64,000 nt of DNA from Solihabitans fulvus (GTDB lineage: Bacteria > Actinomycetota > Actinomycetes > Mycobacteriales > Pseudonocardiaceae): contig NZ_VUOB01000038.1 in the NCBI RefSeq assembly GCF_008386585.1, positions 1 through 64,000 on the forward strand, given 5' to 3'. Below, piece after piece: positions 1 through 7,833 of the stretch. Each line of letters starts with the position of its first letter. The first letter of the stretch is position 1. A program made the position numbers and the translations under genes. The notes beneath the pieces are model-generated. The model saw only the letters and a program-made list of their open reading frames with translations. It searched no databases and was not told where the DNA came from.

Positions 1-1432
1 TAGTACGGCAACCGCACTGTGTGATCTTGAGCGGCGTGTCGTGATCACGGGTCCGGACTGGACGTGATCAACTTCGGGGTGTGGTGAGTCCGGAAGAAGC
101 CGTAGCGCCCCCGCCGGCGGCGTTCGATGACCGCCTGGAGCGGTGGCAGGCCGGGTTCAACGATGCGTTCGCGCTGGTAGCGGGCCGGTTTGCGCAAGCG
201 GACTCGCGTCGCCGTGCCCGGATGTACCTGCTGGGACTGCTCTCGGGAGCGGAGCGGAAGAACTCGTGGACACTGGCCGAGCAGGCCGGTGACCTGACCC
301 CGGATGGCATGCAACGGCTGCTGAACTTCTATCGCTGGGACGCTGACGCCGTCCGTGACGACCTGCGCGCCTACGTGCTGGAACACCTCGGCGACCCGAG
401 CGGGGTCGCGGTGGCCGACGAGACCGGTTTCCTCAAGAAGGGCACCAAATCAGCCGGGGTCCAACGCCAGTACTCCGGCACCGCCGGGCGGATCGAGAAC
501 TGCCAGCTCGGCGTGTTCTTGACCTACACCTCGACCAAGGGCCGGGCGTTGATCGACCGCGAGCTCTACCTGCCGGCGTCGTGGACCGACGACCGAGAAC
601 GCTGTCAGGAAGCCGGAATCGACGACAAGGTCGAGTTCGCGACCAAACCCATGCTGGCCCAGAACATGCTCAAACGCCTGCTCGACTCCGACGTCGAGGT
701 GGGCTGGTTCACCGCGGACGAGGCCTACGGCGACAACCCCGGCCTGCGGGCATGGCTGGAACAGGTCAACCTCAACTACGTCATGGCCGTCTCCTGCGAC
801 CAACGCTTCACTACCCCGACAGGCCCGGTGCGGGCCGACGAATTGGCCCGCAGTGCGCCCCGCAAGGGCTGGCAACGCCTCTCGGCCGGGCGGGGCAGCA
901 AGGGACACCGCTTGTATGACTGGCTGCTGCTGGATCCCGGCGCCGACGAGCACCTGCTGCTGGTGCGCCGTTCGATCAGCAAGCCCACCGAGTTGGCTTA
1001 CTACATCTGTCACACCAGCCGCCCGGTGCCGCTGGCTGAACTCGTCCGTGTTGCTGGATCTCGGTGGGGTGTCGAGGAAACCTTCCAGTTCGCGAAGAAC
1101 GAGACCGGCCTGGACCACTACCAGGTTCGCCGCTACGACGCCTGGTATCGGCACATCACCCTGTCCATGCTCGCGGCCGCGTTCCTGGCCGTCACGGCCC
1201 GCGCTGAACGGGTCCGCGACGAAAAAGGGGCGCTAGAACCGACGTCGAGTACCTGATTCCGCTGTCCTGCAACGAAATCAGGCGTCTGTGGGCCATGCTG
1301 ACCCACTCGGCGCGCTCGCGGGCGCACGTCGATCACTGGTCAGACTGGCGACGACGGCGCCAAACCCAAGCCCGCCACAGCCACTACCAGCGACAACGCA
1401 TCAAATATCCCAGACTGCGGTTGCCGTATTAG
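1..1432 (+). mobile_element. IS701-family insertion sequence
   Basis: A transposase gene is flanked by perfect 12-bp terminal inverted repeats: TACGGCAACCGC at 4-15 and its complement GCGGTTGCCGTA at 1417-1428. The similarity continues imperfectly inward (about 9 of the next 14 positions). TTAG follows the right repeat at 1429-1432, and TAG precedes the left repeat at 1-3, so the window seems to start one base into a 4-bp TTAG target duplication. IS701-family elements are known to duplicate a YTAR target, which TTAG fits. The element is therefore essentially complete; only the first base of the left duplication is outside the window. Confidence 0.85.
81..1432 (+). CDS. IS701-family DDE transposase, needs a -1 frameshift
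   Basis: Transposase of the RNase H-like DDE type, catalysing movement of the surrounding element. It starts at GTG 81. Recognisable parts are VADETGF (about residue 113, first Asp), FTADEAYG (second Asp) and WGVEETFQFAKNETGLDHYQ (Glu region), all typical of IS701 transposases. The starting frame stops at TGA 1254. The expected C-terminus (LIPLSCNEIRRLW, then an Arg-rich tail ending RLRLPY) is read in the -1 frame and ends at TAG 1430-1432. The shift falls at or near the run GAAAAAGGGG (1221-1230). This could be programmed slippage, an inactivating indel or a sequencing error. The final stop codon lies in the target duplication. Confidence 0.8.
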
Positions 1433-1440
1433 GAGGTTTG

Positions 1441-2844
1441 ATGGTTTCGCTGCCCACCGTGCGCCGCCGCTGGCTGGCGATCGGCGCCCTGGTCGCCGTC
1501 GGGGCGTTGGTCGTGCCCGTGGCCCTCGCCCAAGCTGACGACCAGCAGGACCGATCCGTCCGGCATTCCTCCGGCGACCGGACGTCCGACGTGCGCAACG
1601 CGATCAAGGGCGGCAAGGCCCGCAACGTGATCCTGTTCCTCGGTGACGGCATGGGCGACTCGGAAATCACCATCGCCCGCAACTACGCCAAGGGCGCAGC
1701 CGGCCGTCTCGCCATGGACGAACTTCCGTTGACCGGCGAGTACACCACCTACTCCGTCCAGAAGGGCGACCCGTCGAAGCCCGACTACGTCACCGACTCG
1801 GCGGCGTCCGGTAGCGGCTGGGCTACCGGCAGCAAGACCTACAACGGCGCCATCTCGGTCGACGCGTACGGCAACCCGCTGCCCACCATCCTCGAACTGG
1901 CCAAGCGCAACGGCTACCGCACCGGCGACGTCACCACCGCCGAGGTACAGGACGCCACCCCCGCCGTGCTCGGCGCTCACGTCGTCGACCGCAAGTGCTA
2001 CGGCCCGGACACGATGGCCAAGTGCCCGAAGAACGCCAAGGAGAACGGCGGCGCCGGCTCCATCTCCGAACAGCTCGTGCAGACGCGGCCGGACGTGCTG
2101 CTCGGTGGCGGTAAGGCGTCCTTCGGGCAGAAGGTGCGCGCGGGTGAGTTCGCTGGCAAGACCGTGCTGGACCAGGCCACCGCGTCGGGTTACCAGGTGG
2201 TGACCGACGCGTCGGGGCTCGCCTCGGCCGGGAAGGACAAGCCCCTGCTCGGCCTGTTCGCCGACGGCAACATGGCCGTGCAGTGGGCCGGCCCCGGCGC
2301 GAAGGTGGGCGGCACGACACCGACCACCTGCACTCCGAACCCCGACCTGCCCGCCGCCGCGCCCAAGCTCGCCGACATGACCCGCAAGGCCATCGAGGTG
2401 CTCGACCGGAAGGGGCACGACCGTAAGAACGGCAAGGGCTTCTTCCTCCAGGTTGAAGGCGCCAGCATCGACAAGCAGGACCACGCCGCCAATCCGTGTG
2501 GGCAGATCGGCGAGACGGTCGCATTCGACGAAGCAATCGCCGCAGGCCTCGCCTACGCACGCAGCAACCCGGACACGCTCGTCGTGGTCACGGCCGACCA
2601 CGGCCACACGAGCCAGATCATCCCCAACGACGCCAAGAGTCCCGGTGAGACCGCCACCCTCATCACGAAGGACGGCGTGCCGATGACGGTCAACTACGCC
2701 ACCAACACTCCCGGAGAGTCCCAGGAGCACACCGGCACCGAGGTGCGGATCGCCGGTTACGGTCCGCAGGCCGCCAACGTCGTTGGCGTCACCGACCAGA
2801 CCGACCTCTTCCGGACCTTCAGTAGGGCGCTGGACCTGCGCTGA
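1441..2844 (+). CDS. phoA: Secreted alkaline phosphatase, PhoA type
   Basis: Phosphomonoesterase that releases phosphate outside the cell. The 467-residue product starts at ATG 1441 behind AGGAGG (1431-1436). It has a signal peptide: RRR, a hydrophobic stretch, and a likely cut after VALA around residue 30. Family motifs are FLGDGMGDSE (metal-binding Asp), DSAASGSGWATG (nucleophilic Ser, equivalent to DSAASATAW in E. coli PhoA), QVEGASIDKQDHAAN and TADHGHTSQI (metal His). Length and motif order match intact family members. The IS701 element ends only 8 bp before the start codon, so the original promoter is probably displaced. An upstream in-frame ATG at 1288 lies inside the IS and was rejected. 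Confidence 0.92.
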   Translation: MVSLPTVRRRWLAIGALVAVGALVVPVALAQADDQQDRSVRHSSGDRTSDVRNAIKGGKARNVILFLGDGMGDSEITIARNYAKGAAGRLAMDELPLTGEYTTYSVQKGDPSKPDYVTDSAASGSGWATGSKTYNGAISVDAYGNPLPTILELAKRNGYRTGDVTTAEVQDATPAVLGAHVVDRKCYGPDTMAKCPKNAKENGGAGSISEQLVQTRPDVLLGGGKASFGQKVRAGEFAGKTVLDQATASGYQVVTDASGLASAGKDKPLLGLFADGNMAVQWAGPGAKVGGTTPTTCTPNPDLPAAAPKLADMTRKAIEVLDRKGHDRKNGKGFFLQVEGASIDKQDHAANPCGQIGETVAFDEAIAAGLAYARSNPDTLVVVTADHGHTSQIIPNDAKSPGETATLITKDGVPMTVNYATNTPGESQEHTGTEVRIAGYGPQAANVVGVTDQTDLFRTFSRALDLR

Positions 2845-2880
2845 CCGTTGGTCGTGACCGCTGGCCCTGACCGCTGGCCC
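2842..2880 (+). repeat. Three 13-bp tandem units starting at the phoA stop
   Basis: Units begin at 2842 (TGACCGTTGGTCG), 2855 and 2868 (both TGACCGCTGGCCC). The first unit begins with the phoA stop codon. They look like local slippage duplications of the gene's 3' end. Confidence 0.7.
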
Positions 2881-2884
2881 TGAC

Positions 2885-2918
2885 CGGGAGCCTCCGCGCC
2901 GCCGCGCGGGGGCTCCCG
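2885..2918 (+). terminator. Hairpin terminator after phoA
   Basis: CGGGAGCC (2885-2892) pairs with GGCTCCCG (2911-2918), and the interior CCGCGC/GCGCGG extends the stem. A short T run follows. It sits 40 bp past the phoA stop. Confidence 0.7.
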
Positions 2919-3325
2919 TTTCAGTGGTGGCGAATTGAGAACATGATTGATTTCCTCCCATTCAATTAATGTCGAGAACCGGTATGGGTAATGTGGGGCA
3001 CATCTGACCGGCTGTTGGTGGCGTCAACCGCCGGATTCGATAAGCCCGAACGGGGTAACACCGGAAGGCTGGGTGTCGCCGGTGCTACAGAGTCCTTGGC
3101 GGGTCCGAGTCCAGATCGCTAGGGTTGCCTCGACAGTGCGATCCGCTCCTACTGTCGCTGGGGACGGCTCGTGGCGGTGGATAGTTTGATCACTGCCCTC
3201 CTGGGGTTGACGTTGCTGGTTCGGGCCCCGCTCTGTTGACCAGGGCGGATGTCTGTGTCCAGTGCGTCGCGGGTGCGCTCTGGGGCCGCCTGTCGGGTGT
3301 AGGGCGTGGCTGATGGGGGATTGAG
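2919..3325. other. Intergenic region, no gene seen
   Basis: About 400 bp between the phoA terminator and the LuxR-type gene. The first part is AT-richer than the surroundings (around 2935-2995). I find no convincing ORF, RNA gene or repeat here. It presumably carries the promoter of the regulator that starts at 3326. Confidence 0.5.
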
Positions 3326-4012
3326 ATGGCCTGGTACGAAGTCGACCGTGAACCCCGCGTCAATGTCGCGCTGGCTCTCCGCAACGAACTACAGCAGTAC
3401 GGCGTGGAACGCATGCTCCAGTCGTTGAGCATCGTCGGTGATATTCGCGTTGAGCACACTCCCGAGAGTGCGGTCAAGGCGGTGATCGGTGACGATTACG
3501 CCATCGTCGTCGTCGCGCTCCGCGAGATCGACGAATCTGCGGCTGCCTGTTTGGACGCGGCGGCAGGTCGTGGGATGAAAACCTTGTTGCTAGTCGATGA
3601 AGCAGACCTGTCCGAACCGCGCAGGCTGGCGGGCATCCGCAGCGGCGGCTTCGTTGTCATCAATGAACTGAGTGCCTCCAAACTGGACGATACGTTGCGG
3701 CGTATGCGAGACGGCGAGGTGCCGATCCCGTCTCGCCTGGTCAAGAGCCTCCTCGAGTTGGCTCACGAGGGCGCCGAGCCGGTCAGAACCCGACTCGAGG
3801 TGCGGATCACTCCGCGGGAGCGCGAGGTGATCCTGTTGTTGGTGGACGGCCTGAGCAACAAGCAGATCGCACGCCGTCTTGGCATCTCAGGCCACGGTGC
3901 CAAGCGGCTCGTCGCGAACATTCTGGCCAAGCTGGACTGCTCCAACCGAACGCTCGCAGTCGCCAGGGTGCTGCGCGAGGGCCTCTACGAGGAGTACCTA
4001 CAGCAGGTGTGA
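3326..4012 (+). CDS. LuxR-type regulator with degenerate receiver
   Basis: Transcription factor of 228 residues. The C-terminal 65 residues are a clear LuxR/GerE helix-turn-helix: ITPREREVILLLVDGLSNKQIARRLGISGHGAKRLVANILAKL. The N-terminal 120 or so residues have the size and alternating strand/helix pattern of a receiver domain. However, the acidic pair expected near the start is absent (RVNVALALRNEL), and the phosphoacceptor Asp position reads VVVALREID. Phosphorylation is therefore unlikely and control is probably by ligand, protein partner or expression level. ATG 3326 is preceded by GGGGGATTGAG. No kinase gene is adjacent. The target genes cannot be inferred from the context. Confidence 0.75.
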   Translation: MAWYEVDREPRVNVALALRNELQQYGVERMLQSLSIVGDIRVEHTPESAVKAVIGDDYAIVVVALREIDESAAACLDAAAGRGMKTLLLVDEADLSEPRRLAGIRSGGFVVINELSASKLDDTLRRMRDGEVPIPSRLVKSLLELAHEGAEPVRTRLEVRITPREREVILLLVDGLSNKQIARRLGISGHGAKRLVANILAKLDCSNRTLAVARVLREGLYEEYLQQV

Positions 4013-4016
4013 CCTG

Positions 4017-4038
4017 TCATGGCGGCCGGCCGCCATGA
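4017..4038 (+). terminator. Perfect 22-bp palindrome after LuxR gene
   Basis: TCATGGCGGCC is followed directly by its reverse complement GGCCGCCATGA, 4 bp past the stop codon at 4012. It is a likely termination hairpin, though it has no strong T tract. Confidence 0.5.
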
Positions 4039-4172
4039 TCATGTGTCAGTGCGGACACCTCTCACCCGTCGGCACCCTGTCGTTGGGTCTCGTCGCAGCG
4101 TCCCGATCATCGCCTGGCGCGCGGCGGCGGCCACGCGCTGACGTTGCTCGGGAACTGCGCACGGGCAACAGC

Positions 4173-4895
4173 TCAGGTCGCGTCGTGGAAGATCACCCCA
4201 AGCGTGTGCCGATGCCCGGTCCGGATCACGCTGACGCCGTGCCGCACGGTGATCCGGTAGAAGCCGCGGCTGCCAACACCCGGCCGAAATCGAGTCGGCC
4301 AGATCACCGCCTGTCCCTGGCCTACAGAGACTGCGGTGCCACGAGACTGTGCCCGAGGCAGGTTCTCCACCAGAAGGAACTCGCCACCGGTGTAGTCCTC
4401 GCCCGGCCGGGATAACGCGACCATCACCTGTAAGGGAAACGCGTGTTCGCCGTAGATGTCCTGGTGCAGGCAGTTGTAGCCACCTGCCTGGTACTGAAGT
4501 AACAGTGGCGTCGGGCGCACCTGCCCAGCTGCGTGGCAACGGTCCAGGAAGTCGTCGAGTTCGTCAGGGAACCGGTCCGGGAACCGAAGCTGTTCGTTCC
4601 AGGTGTTGGCGAGCGGCGCGAGCCGCGGGTAGAAGGCGGTGCGCAGGTCCGCCACCGTCTCTGGCAGGGGGTTCGCGAAGTACTTGTACTCGCCGGAGCC
4701 GAAGCGGTGTCGGGCCATGTCGACGCGCGAACGCCAGTGCTCCGGCTCGTCGTAGAGCCCGACGAGGTCCTCGCACTGTTTCGCCGACAGCACCTCAGGG
4801 GTGACCGCGTAGCCGTGTTCGACCAGCGACGAACGCAACTCCTGCCAGTCCCACTGGCTCAGCAGTGTGTCCACCGAGGTGGCCAGGTCCGTCAT
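4173..4895 (-). CDS. 2OG-Fe(II) oxygenase, PF09859 (DUF2086) type
   Basis: Predicted iron/2-oxoglutarate dioxygenase of 240 residues. The metal ligands are visible as HQD in CLHQDIYGEHAF and a distal His in RHGVSVIRTGHRHTLGVIFH, where the Arg would hold 2-oxoglutarate. I recognise it as the PF09859 family, described as oxygenases linked to repair of alkylated nucleic acid; the substrate is not established here. The start at 4895 (ATG) has a strong site GGGAGGAG about 8 bases upstream; an open frame to 5303 has no such support. It is transcribed divergently from the ECF sigma/Ogt-Ada/AlkB operon across about 260 bp, which supports a role in alkylation damage. Confidence 0.75.
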   Translation of the reverse strand: MTDLATSVDTLLSQWDWQELRSSLVEHGYAVTPEVLSAKQCEDLVGLYDEPEHWRSRVDMARHRFGSGEYKYFANPLPETVADLRTAFYPRLAPLANTWNEQLRFPDRFPDELDDFLDRCHAAGQVRPTPLLLQYQAGGYNCLHQDIYGEHAFPLQVMVALSRPGEDYTGGEFLLVENLPRAQSRGTAVSVGQGQAVIWPTRFRPGVGSRGFYRITVRHGVSVIRTGHRHTLGVIFHDAT

Positions 4896-5056
4896 CAGAA
4901 CGTCTCCTCCCTTGAGGGTCCGCTTCGACTGGTGCCGAGCGGATGGATGGGCATATTCCTTGAACACCGACGGGGGCGATCGGGTTGCACCACGGGTCCG
5001 ATTCACTCGACAGATACCTGGTGCGCCGCCTGGTACACAGGACACAGTGGACTCCG

Positions 5057-5077
5057 GCCGAGCCGCATCCGCTCGGC
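5057..5077. other. Inverted repeat in divergent regulatory region
   Basis: GCCGAGC and GCTCGGC flank a 7-bp loop, between the divergently transcribed oxygenase and sigma genes. GGGAAC at 5100-5105 resembles an ECF -35 element but no matching -10 is obvious. Its role as operator or promoter part is speculative. Confidence 0.3.
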
Positions 5078-5165
5078 GCCGCCGCCCCGACCACGGCCGA
5101 GGGAACTGAGCGGAAGACGAGTGCAACCGAATCCGCCGACTGGTGTTCTTAGTGGTGTGACCGAC

Positions 5166-5840
5166 ATGTGCGACGACGAGAAGTCCGGGGCGACCGACGC
5201 TCTGCTCGCGCGCCTGGTCGACGATCTCGATGCTGGATTCGTCGACCTGGTGCGTGGCTATGAGCAGGTCGTGTACTCGGTCGCGCTTCGGGTCAGCGGG
5301 CAACCATCCGATGCGGACGACCTCGCAGCCGAAGCGTTCCTGCGAGCATATCGCGCCCTGCGCGGCTACGACGCGGCGCGGATTCGCGCGTTGCAGCCTC
5401 GCTCCTGGCTATTGACGATTGTGCTGAACATCTGGCGCAACTTGATGCGCGAGTCCAGCAGGCGGCCGAGACAGGTGCCGCTTGCCGACCTCGTCGACCC
5501 TCCGGCCAGCGGACCGGGTGTCGAGGAGTTGGCCGTGCAGAGCGAAGGCATGCGCGAGCTGACTCGGACGATCTCGACGTTGCCAACAGTCCAGCGGGCC
5601 GCAGTGGTTCTGCGGCATGTCATCGGTCTGCCGATTCCTGACGTCGCAGAGATTCTCGGTTGCCCCGAGGGCACGGCGAAGTCGCACATATCTCGAGGTC
5701 TCAAGAAGCTTCGCGCCCTGTACCTGGCGCGAGATCGCCGCGCGACGATGTCGCCGCCGACGATCGTCTCGAACCACCGCGCCGACGGCCTGCGGATCGC
5801 CGCAGCCACACCGGCGCTTGCGGGAAGGAGGGATCAGTGA
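5166..5840 (+). CDS. ECF-type RNA polymerase sigma factor
   Basis: Directs RNA polymerase to a dedicated promoter set. The 224-residue product has sigma region 2 (about residues 40-105: DADDLAAEAFLRAYRALRGYD, then a WLLTIVLNIWRN segment) and region 4 (about 140-205: LPTVQRAAVVLRHVIGLPIPDVAEIL, GTAKSHISRGLKKLRAL). No anti-sigma gene is beside it. It starts at ATG 5166 or GTG 5157. Its stop TGA (5838-5840) overlaps the ATG of the Ogt/Ada gene (5840), so the two are translationally coupled. The context suggests it drives the alkylation-repair genes, including itself. A longer open frame back to 4533 is antisense to the oxygenase and was rejected. Confidence 0.85.
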   Translation: MCDDEKSGATDALLARLVDDLDAGFVDLVRGYEQVVYSVALRVSGQPSDADDLAAEAFLRAYRALRGYDAARIRALQPRSWLLTIVLNIWRNLMRESSRRPRQVPLADLVDPPASGPGVEELAVQSEGMRELTRTISTLPTVQRAAVVLRHVIGLPIPDVAEILGCPEGTAKSHISRGLKKLRALYLARDRRATMSPPTIVSNHRADGLRIAAATPALAGRRDQ

Positions 5841-6616
5841 TGACGAAAAGCGCAGAGGACGCACTGGTCGAACAGCTCAGCCAGCTCGGCGCCCTGCCTC
5901 CGAACGACCTGCTCGGTCGTGTCGCGGTCGACTGGGTCAGCCTGCCGGCGACGGTAGGGCGGGTCTACGTGGCTTTCAGCGGACACGGGATCAGCTATCT
6001 GCGAACGGCGGATTCCGTGCACGGTGAGGAGACGGAGTTCCTCGAGTCCTATCGACGCCGGTTCGGCCGCCCGCTGCGTCCGGCTTCGCGTCCGCCAGCC
6101 GGGTTGGCGCCCGCACTGCGTACGGGTCGGGCGAAGGCGCTGACCTACGACCTGCGTGAGCTCAGTTCGTTCGAGCGGGCTGTTCTCACGGCGATTCAGG
6201 AGATTCCGCACGGTCAGACCAGGCCATACTCCTGGGTGGCGCGGGAGGTCGGTCACCCCGGTGCGGCGCGGGCCGTGGGGTCGGCGTTGGGGAGGAATCC
6301 TGTTCCGGTGCTGATTCCCTGCCATCGGGTGACGCGTGCTGACGGTCAGCCGGGCGACTACGTGTTCGGTCAGGAGGCGAAGGAATCGCTGCTGCGTGCC
6401 GAAGACGTCGACCTCGACGAGGTGCGGGAGTTGGCGGCGGAGCAGGTCTTCTATCTCGGCAGCGACACCACCAACATCGTGTGCTTCCCGACCTGTCACA
6501 ACGCGCGAAGGATCAGTGCTGCACATCGGCGAGGCTTCCGCGACGTGGTCGAGGCCGAGGAGGCCGGCTATCGCCCCTGCCAGCACTGCCGGCCGGAGAG
6601 CATGGCGACGGCATGA
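5840..6616 (+). CDS. O6-alkylguanine transferase with C-terminal Ada zinc domain
   Basis: Suicide DNA repair protein of 258 residues. Residues 30-190 form an Ogt-type methyltransferase with the acceptor site IPCHRV (Cys161) and the DNA-binding part IPHGQTRPYSWVAREVG. Residues 200-255 form an Ada-type zinc domain (YLGSDTTNIVCFPTC, then RPCQHCRPE) with Cys215, Cys219, Cys247 and Cys250. These match the CxxxC...CxxC ligands of E. coli Ada, in which the first Cys takes a methyl group from phosphotriesters. The order is reversed relative to E. coli Ada and the AraC-type helix-turn-helix is missing. Coupling to an ECF sigma gene suggests that the sensed damage is passed to that sigma factor; this is inference. 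Start and stop overlap both neighbours. Confidence 0.88.
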   Translation: MTKSAEDALVEQLSQLGALPPNDLLGRVAVDWVSLPATVGRVYVAFSGHGISYLRTADSVHGEETEFLESYRRRFGRPLRPASRPPAGLAPALRTGRAKALTYDLRELSSFERAVLTAIQEIPHGQTRPYSWVAREVGHPGAARAVGSALGRNPVPVLIPCHRVTRADGQPGDYVFGQEAKESLLRAEDVDLDEVRELAAEQVFYLGSDTTNIVCFPTCHNARRISAAHRRGFRDVVEAEEAGYRPCQHCRPESMATA

Positions 6617-7098
6617 TGACCAGGAAGCAGTTCGTCAGGTCAGAGTCGGTGGAAGTGATGGCGGTCGTGGAGCTTGTTCGCCAGCAGCGTGCCGTGCTGG
6701 TCAACGTGGGCCACGGTCGCGATCCGGACTCGGTGTCCAACGCGAGTGCGTTCGTCGAGACGTGGCAGTCGATGGGCGGGGAGGTCGGCGCGGTGGTGTC
6801 CTGGCCTGCTGTCGCGGCATCGTGGCTCCGTCCGGCCTGCCGGTTCGCGGCCGGTGCACCGGACGCCTGGGTGGTTGCTGATGAGGTCGCGGGTTGGACG
6901 GGATTCGCACCGAGATTGGTCGCCACTGGGCTCTGGCGATCGGCGCGCACGGTGGCGTTCGGTTCGTTGGCTGATCCTGGCTTACCCGAGTTGGTCGGGT
7001 TCGAGGCCACGGACGGGCTGCGCGGTGCGCGGCCGGATGGTTCCGCGTGGACTTTCCGGGACGGCGTCTTGATCTCCGACCGTGCTGGCGGCCGCTGA
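6613..7098 (+). CDS. Conserved hypothetical of alkylation-repair operon
   Basis: A 161-residue protein of unknown function. It overlaps the preceding gene by ATGA (6613-6616) and the alkB start by TGATG (7096-7100), so it is co-translated. The text LVNVGHGRDPDSVSNASAFVETW, WLRPACRFAAGAPDAWVVAD and ATDGLRGARPDGSAWTFRDG resembles small actinobacterial proteins I recall next to Ogt and AlkB. These are sometimes misannotated as transporter substrate-binding proteins. It has no signal peptide or membrane segment, so it is probably cytoplasmic. A structural or regulatory role in alkylation repair is inferred only from operon position. Confidence 0.75.
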   Translation: MMTRKQFVRSESVEVMAVVELVRQQRAVLVNVGHGRDPDSVSNASAFVETWQSMGGEVGAVVSWPAVAASWLRPACRFAAGAPDAWVVADEVAGWTGFAPRLVATGLWRSARTVAFGSLADPGLPELVGFEATDGLRGARPDGSAWTFRDGVLISDRAGGR

Positions 7099-7763
7099 TG
7101 GCAGCCCTCATCGCGCGGCCTCGTCGGGAGATCGCACCCGGTGCGGTCCATGTCCCGGACTGGCTGGACGTGGACGAGCAGCGGCGGATTGTCGACGCGT
7201 GACGGGAATGGGCACTGCCGCCGGCTGGACTGCACGCGACCCGACTACCCAGTGGCGGGGTGATGTCGGTTCGAACCGTGTGCCTGGGATGGCACTGGAT
7301 TCCGTACCAATACTCGCGTACCGCTCCGGACGGTTCGCCGGTGAAACCCTTTCCCGAGTGGCTGGCCGAGTTGGGACGCAGAGCAGTGCGTGAAGCAGGC
7401 AGGGAGGTGGGAGGCGGCACTGAGTACCAGCCCGATATCGCGCTGGTCAACTACTACGACAGAGAGGCGAAAATGAGTATGCACCAAGACAAGGACGAGC
7501 GCAGTGCGTCGCCGGTCGTCTCGCTGAGCTTAGGGAACACCTGTGTCTTCCGGTTCGGCAACACGGAGAACCGCAATCGGCCGTGGACGGATGTCGAACT
7601 GGAGTCCGGTGACCTGTTCGTGTTCGGCGGCGCTTCCAGGTTCGCGTTTCACGGCGTTCCGAAGACGTTACCCGACAGTGGGAATCCGGAGATCGGCCTG
7701 CGTGGAGGCCGGCTCAACATCACGCTGCGGGAGTCCGGATTGGACAGCGTCGGCACTCCCTGA
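7098..7763 (+). pseudogene. alkB: AlkB-type dioxygenase interrupted by in-frame TGA
   Basis: AlkB homologues oxidatively remove methyl groups from N1-methyladenine and N3-methylcytosine. The frame from ATG 7098 reads a normal AlkB N-terminus (REIAPGAVHVPDWLDVDEQRR), then TGA at 7200-7202 (codon 35), then continues in the same frame with REWALPPAGLHATRLP and the full catalytic core to 7763. His129 and Asp131 (MHQDKDE), FGGASRFAFHGV and RLNITLRESG are intact. Related proteins I recall have Cys (TGC) at the stop position, so one C-to-A change would explain it. GTG 7260 or ATG 7263 could still give a 167-residue core lacking the lid. It could be a pseudogene, a shortened active protein, readthrough or a sequencing error. 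Confidence 0.8.
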
Positions 7764-7833
7764 CGTGTCAGAGGTCCGCGGTCGTGCGTGGGCTTCGCTG
7801 GCGGCTGGTGTGGGACGGCCGCCGGCCGCGCGG

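Noticed and set aside
1288..1440. Upstream start for alkaline phosphatase
   Set aside because: It lies inside the IS701 transposase 3' end; AGGAGG and the signal peptide fit ATG 1441.
4533..5156. Long N-terminal extension of the ECF sigma gene
   Set aside because: The extension is antisense to the well-supported oxygenase gene and has no sigma-factor similarity; ATG 5166 or GTG 5157 gives a normal start.
7195..7250. Selenocysteine readthrough at the alkB TGA
   Set aside because: No convincing hairpin with a suitable apical loop follows the TGA at bacterial SECIS distance, the position is not catalytic in AlkB, and no selenocysteine genes are in view.
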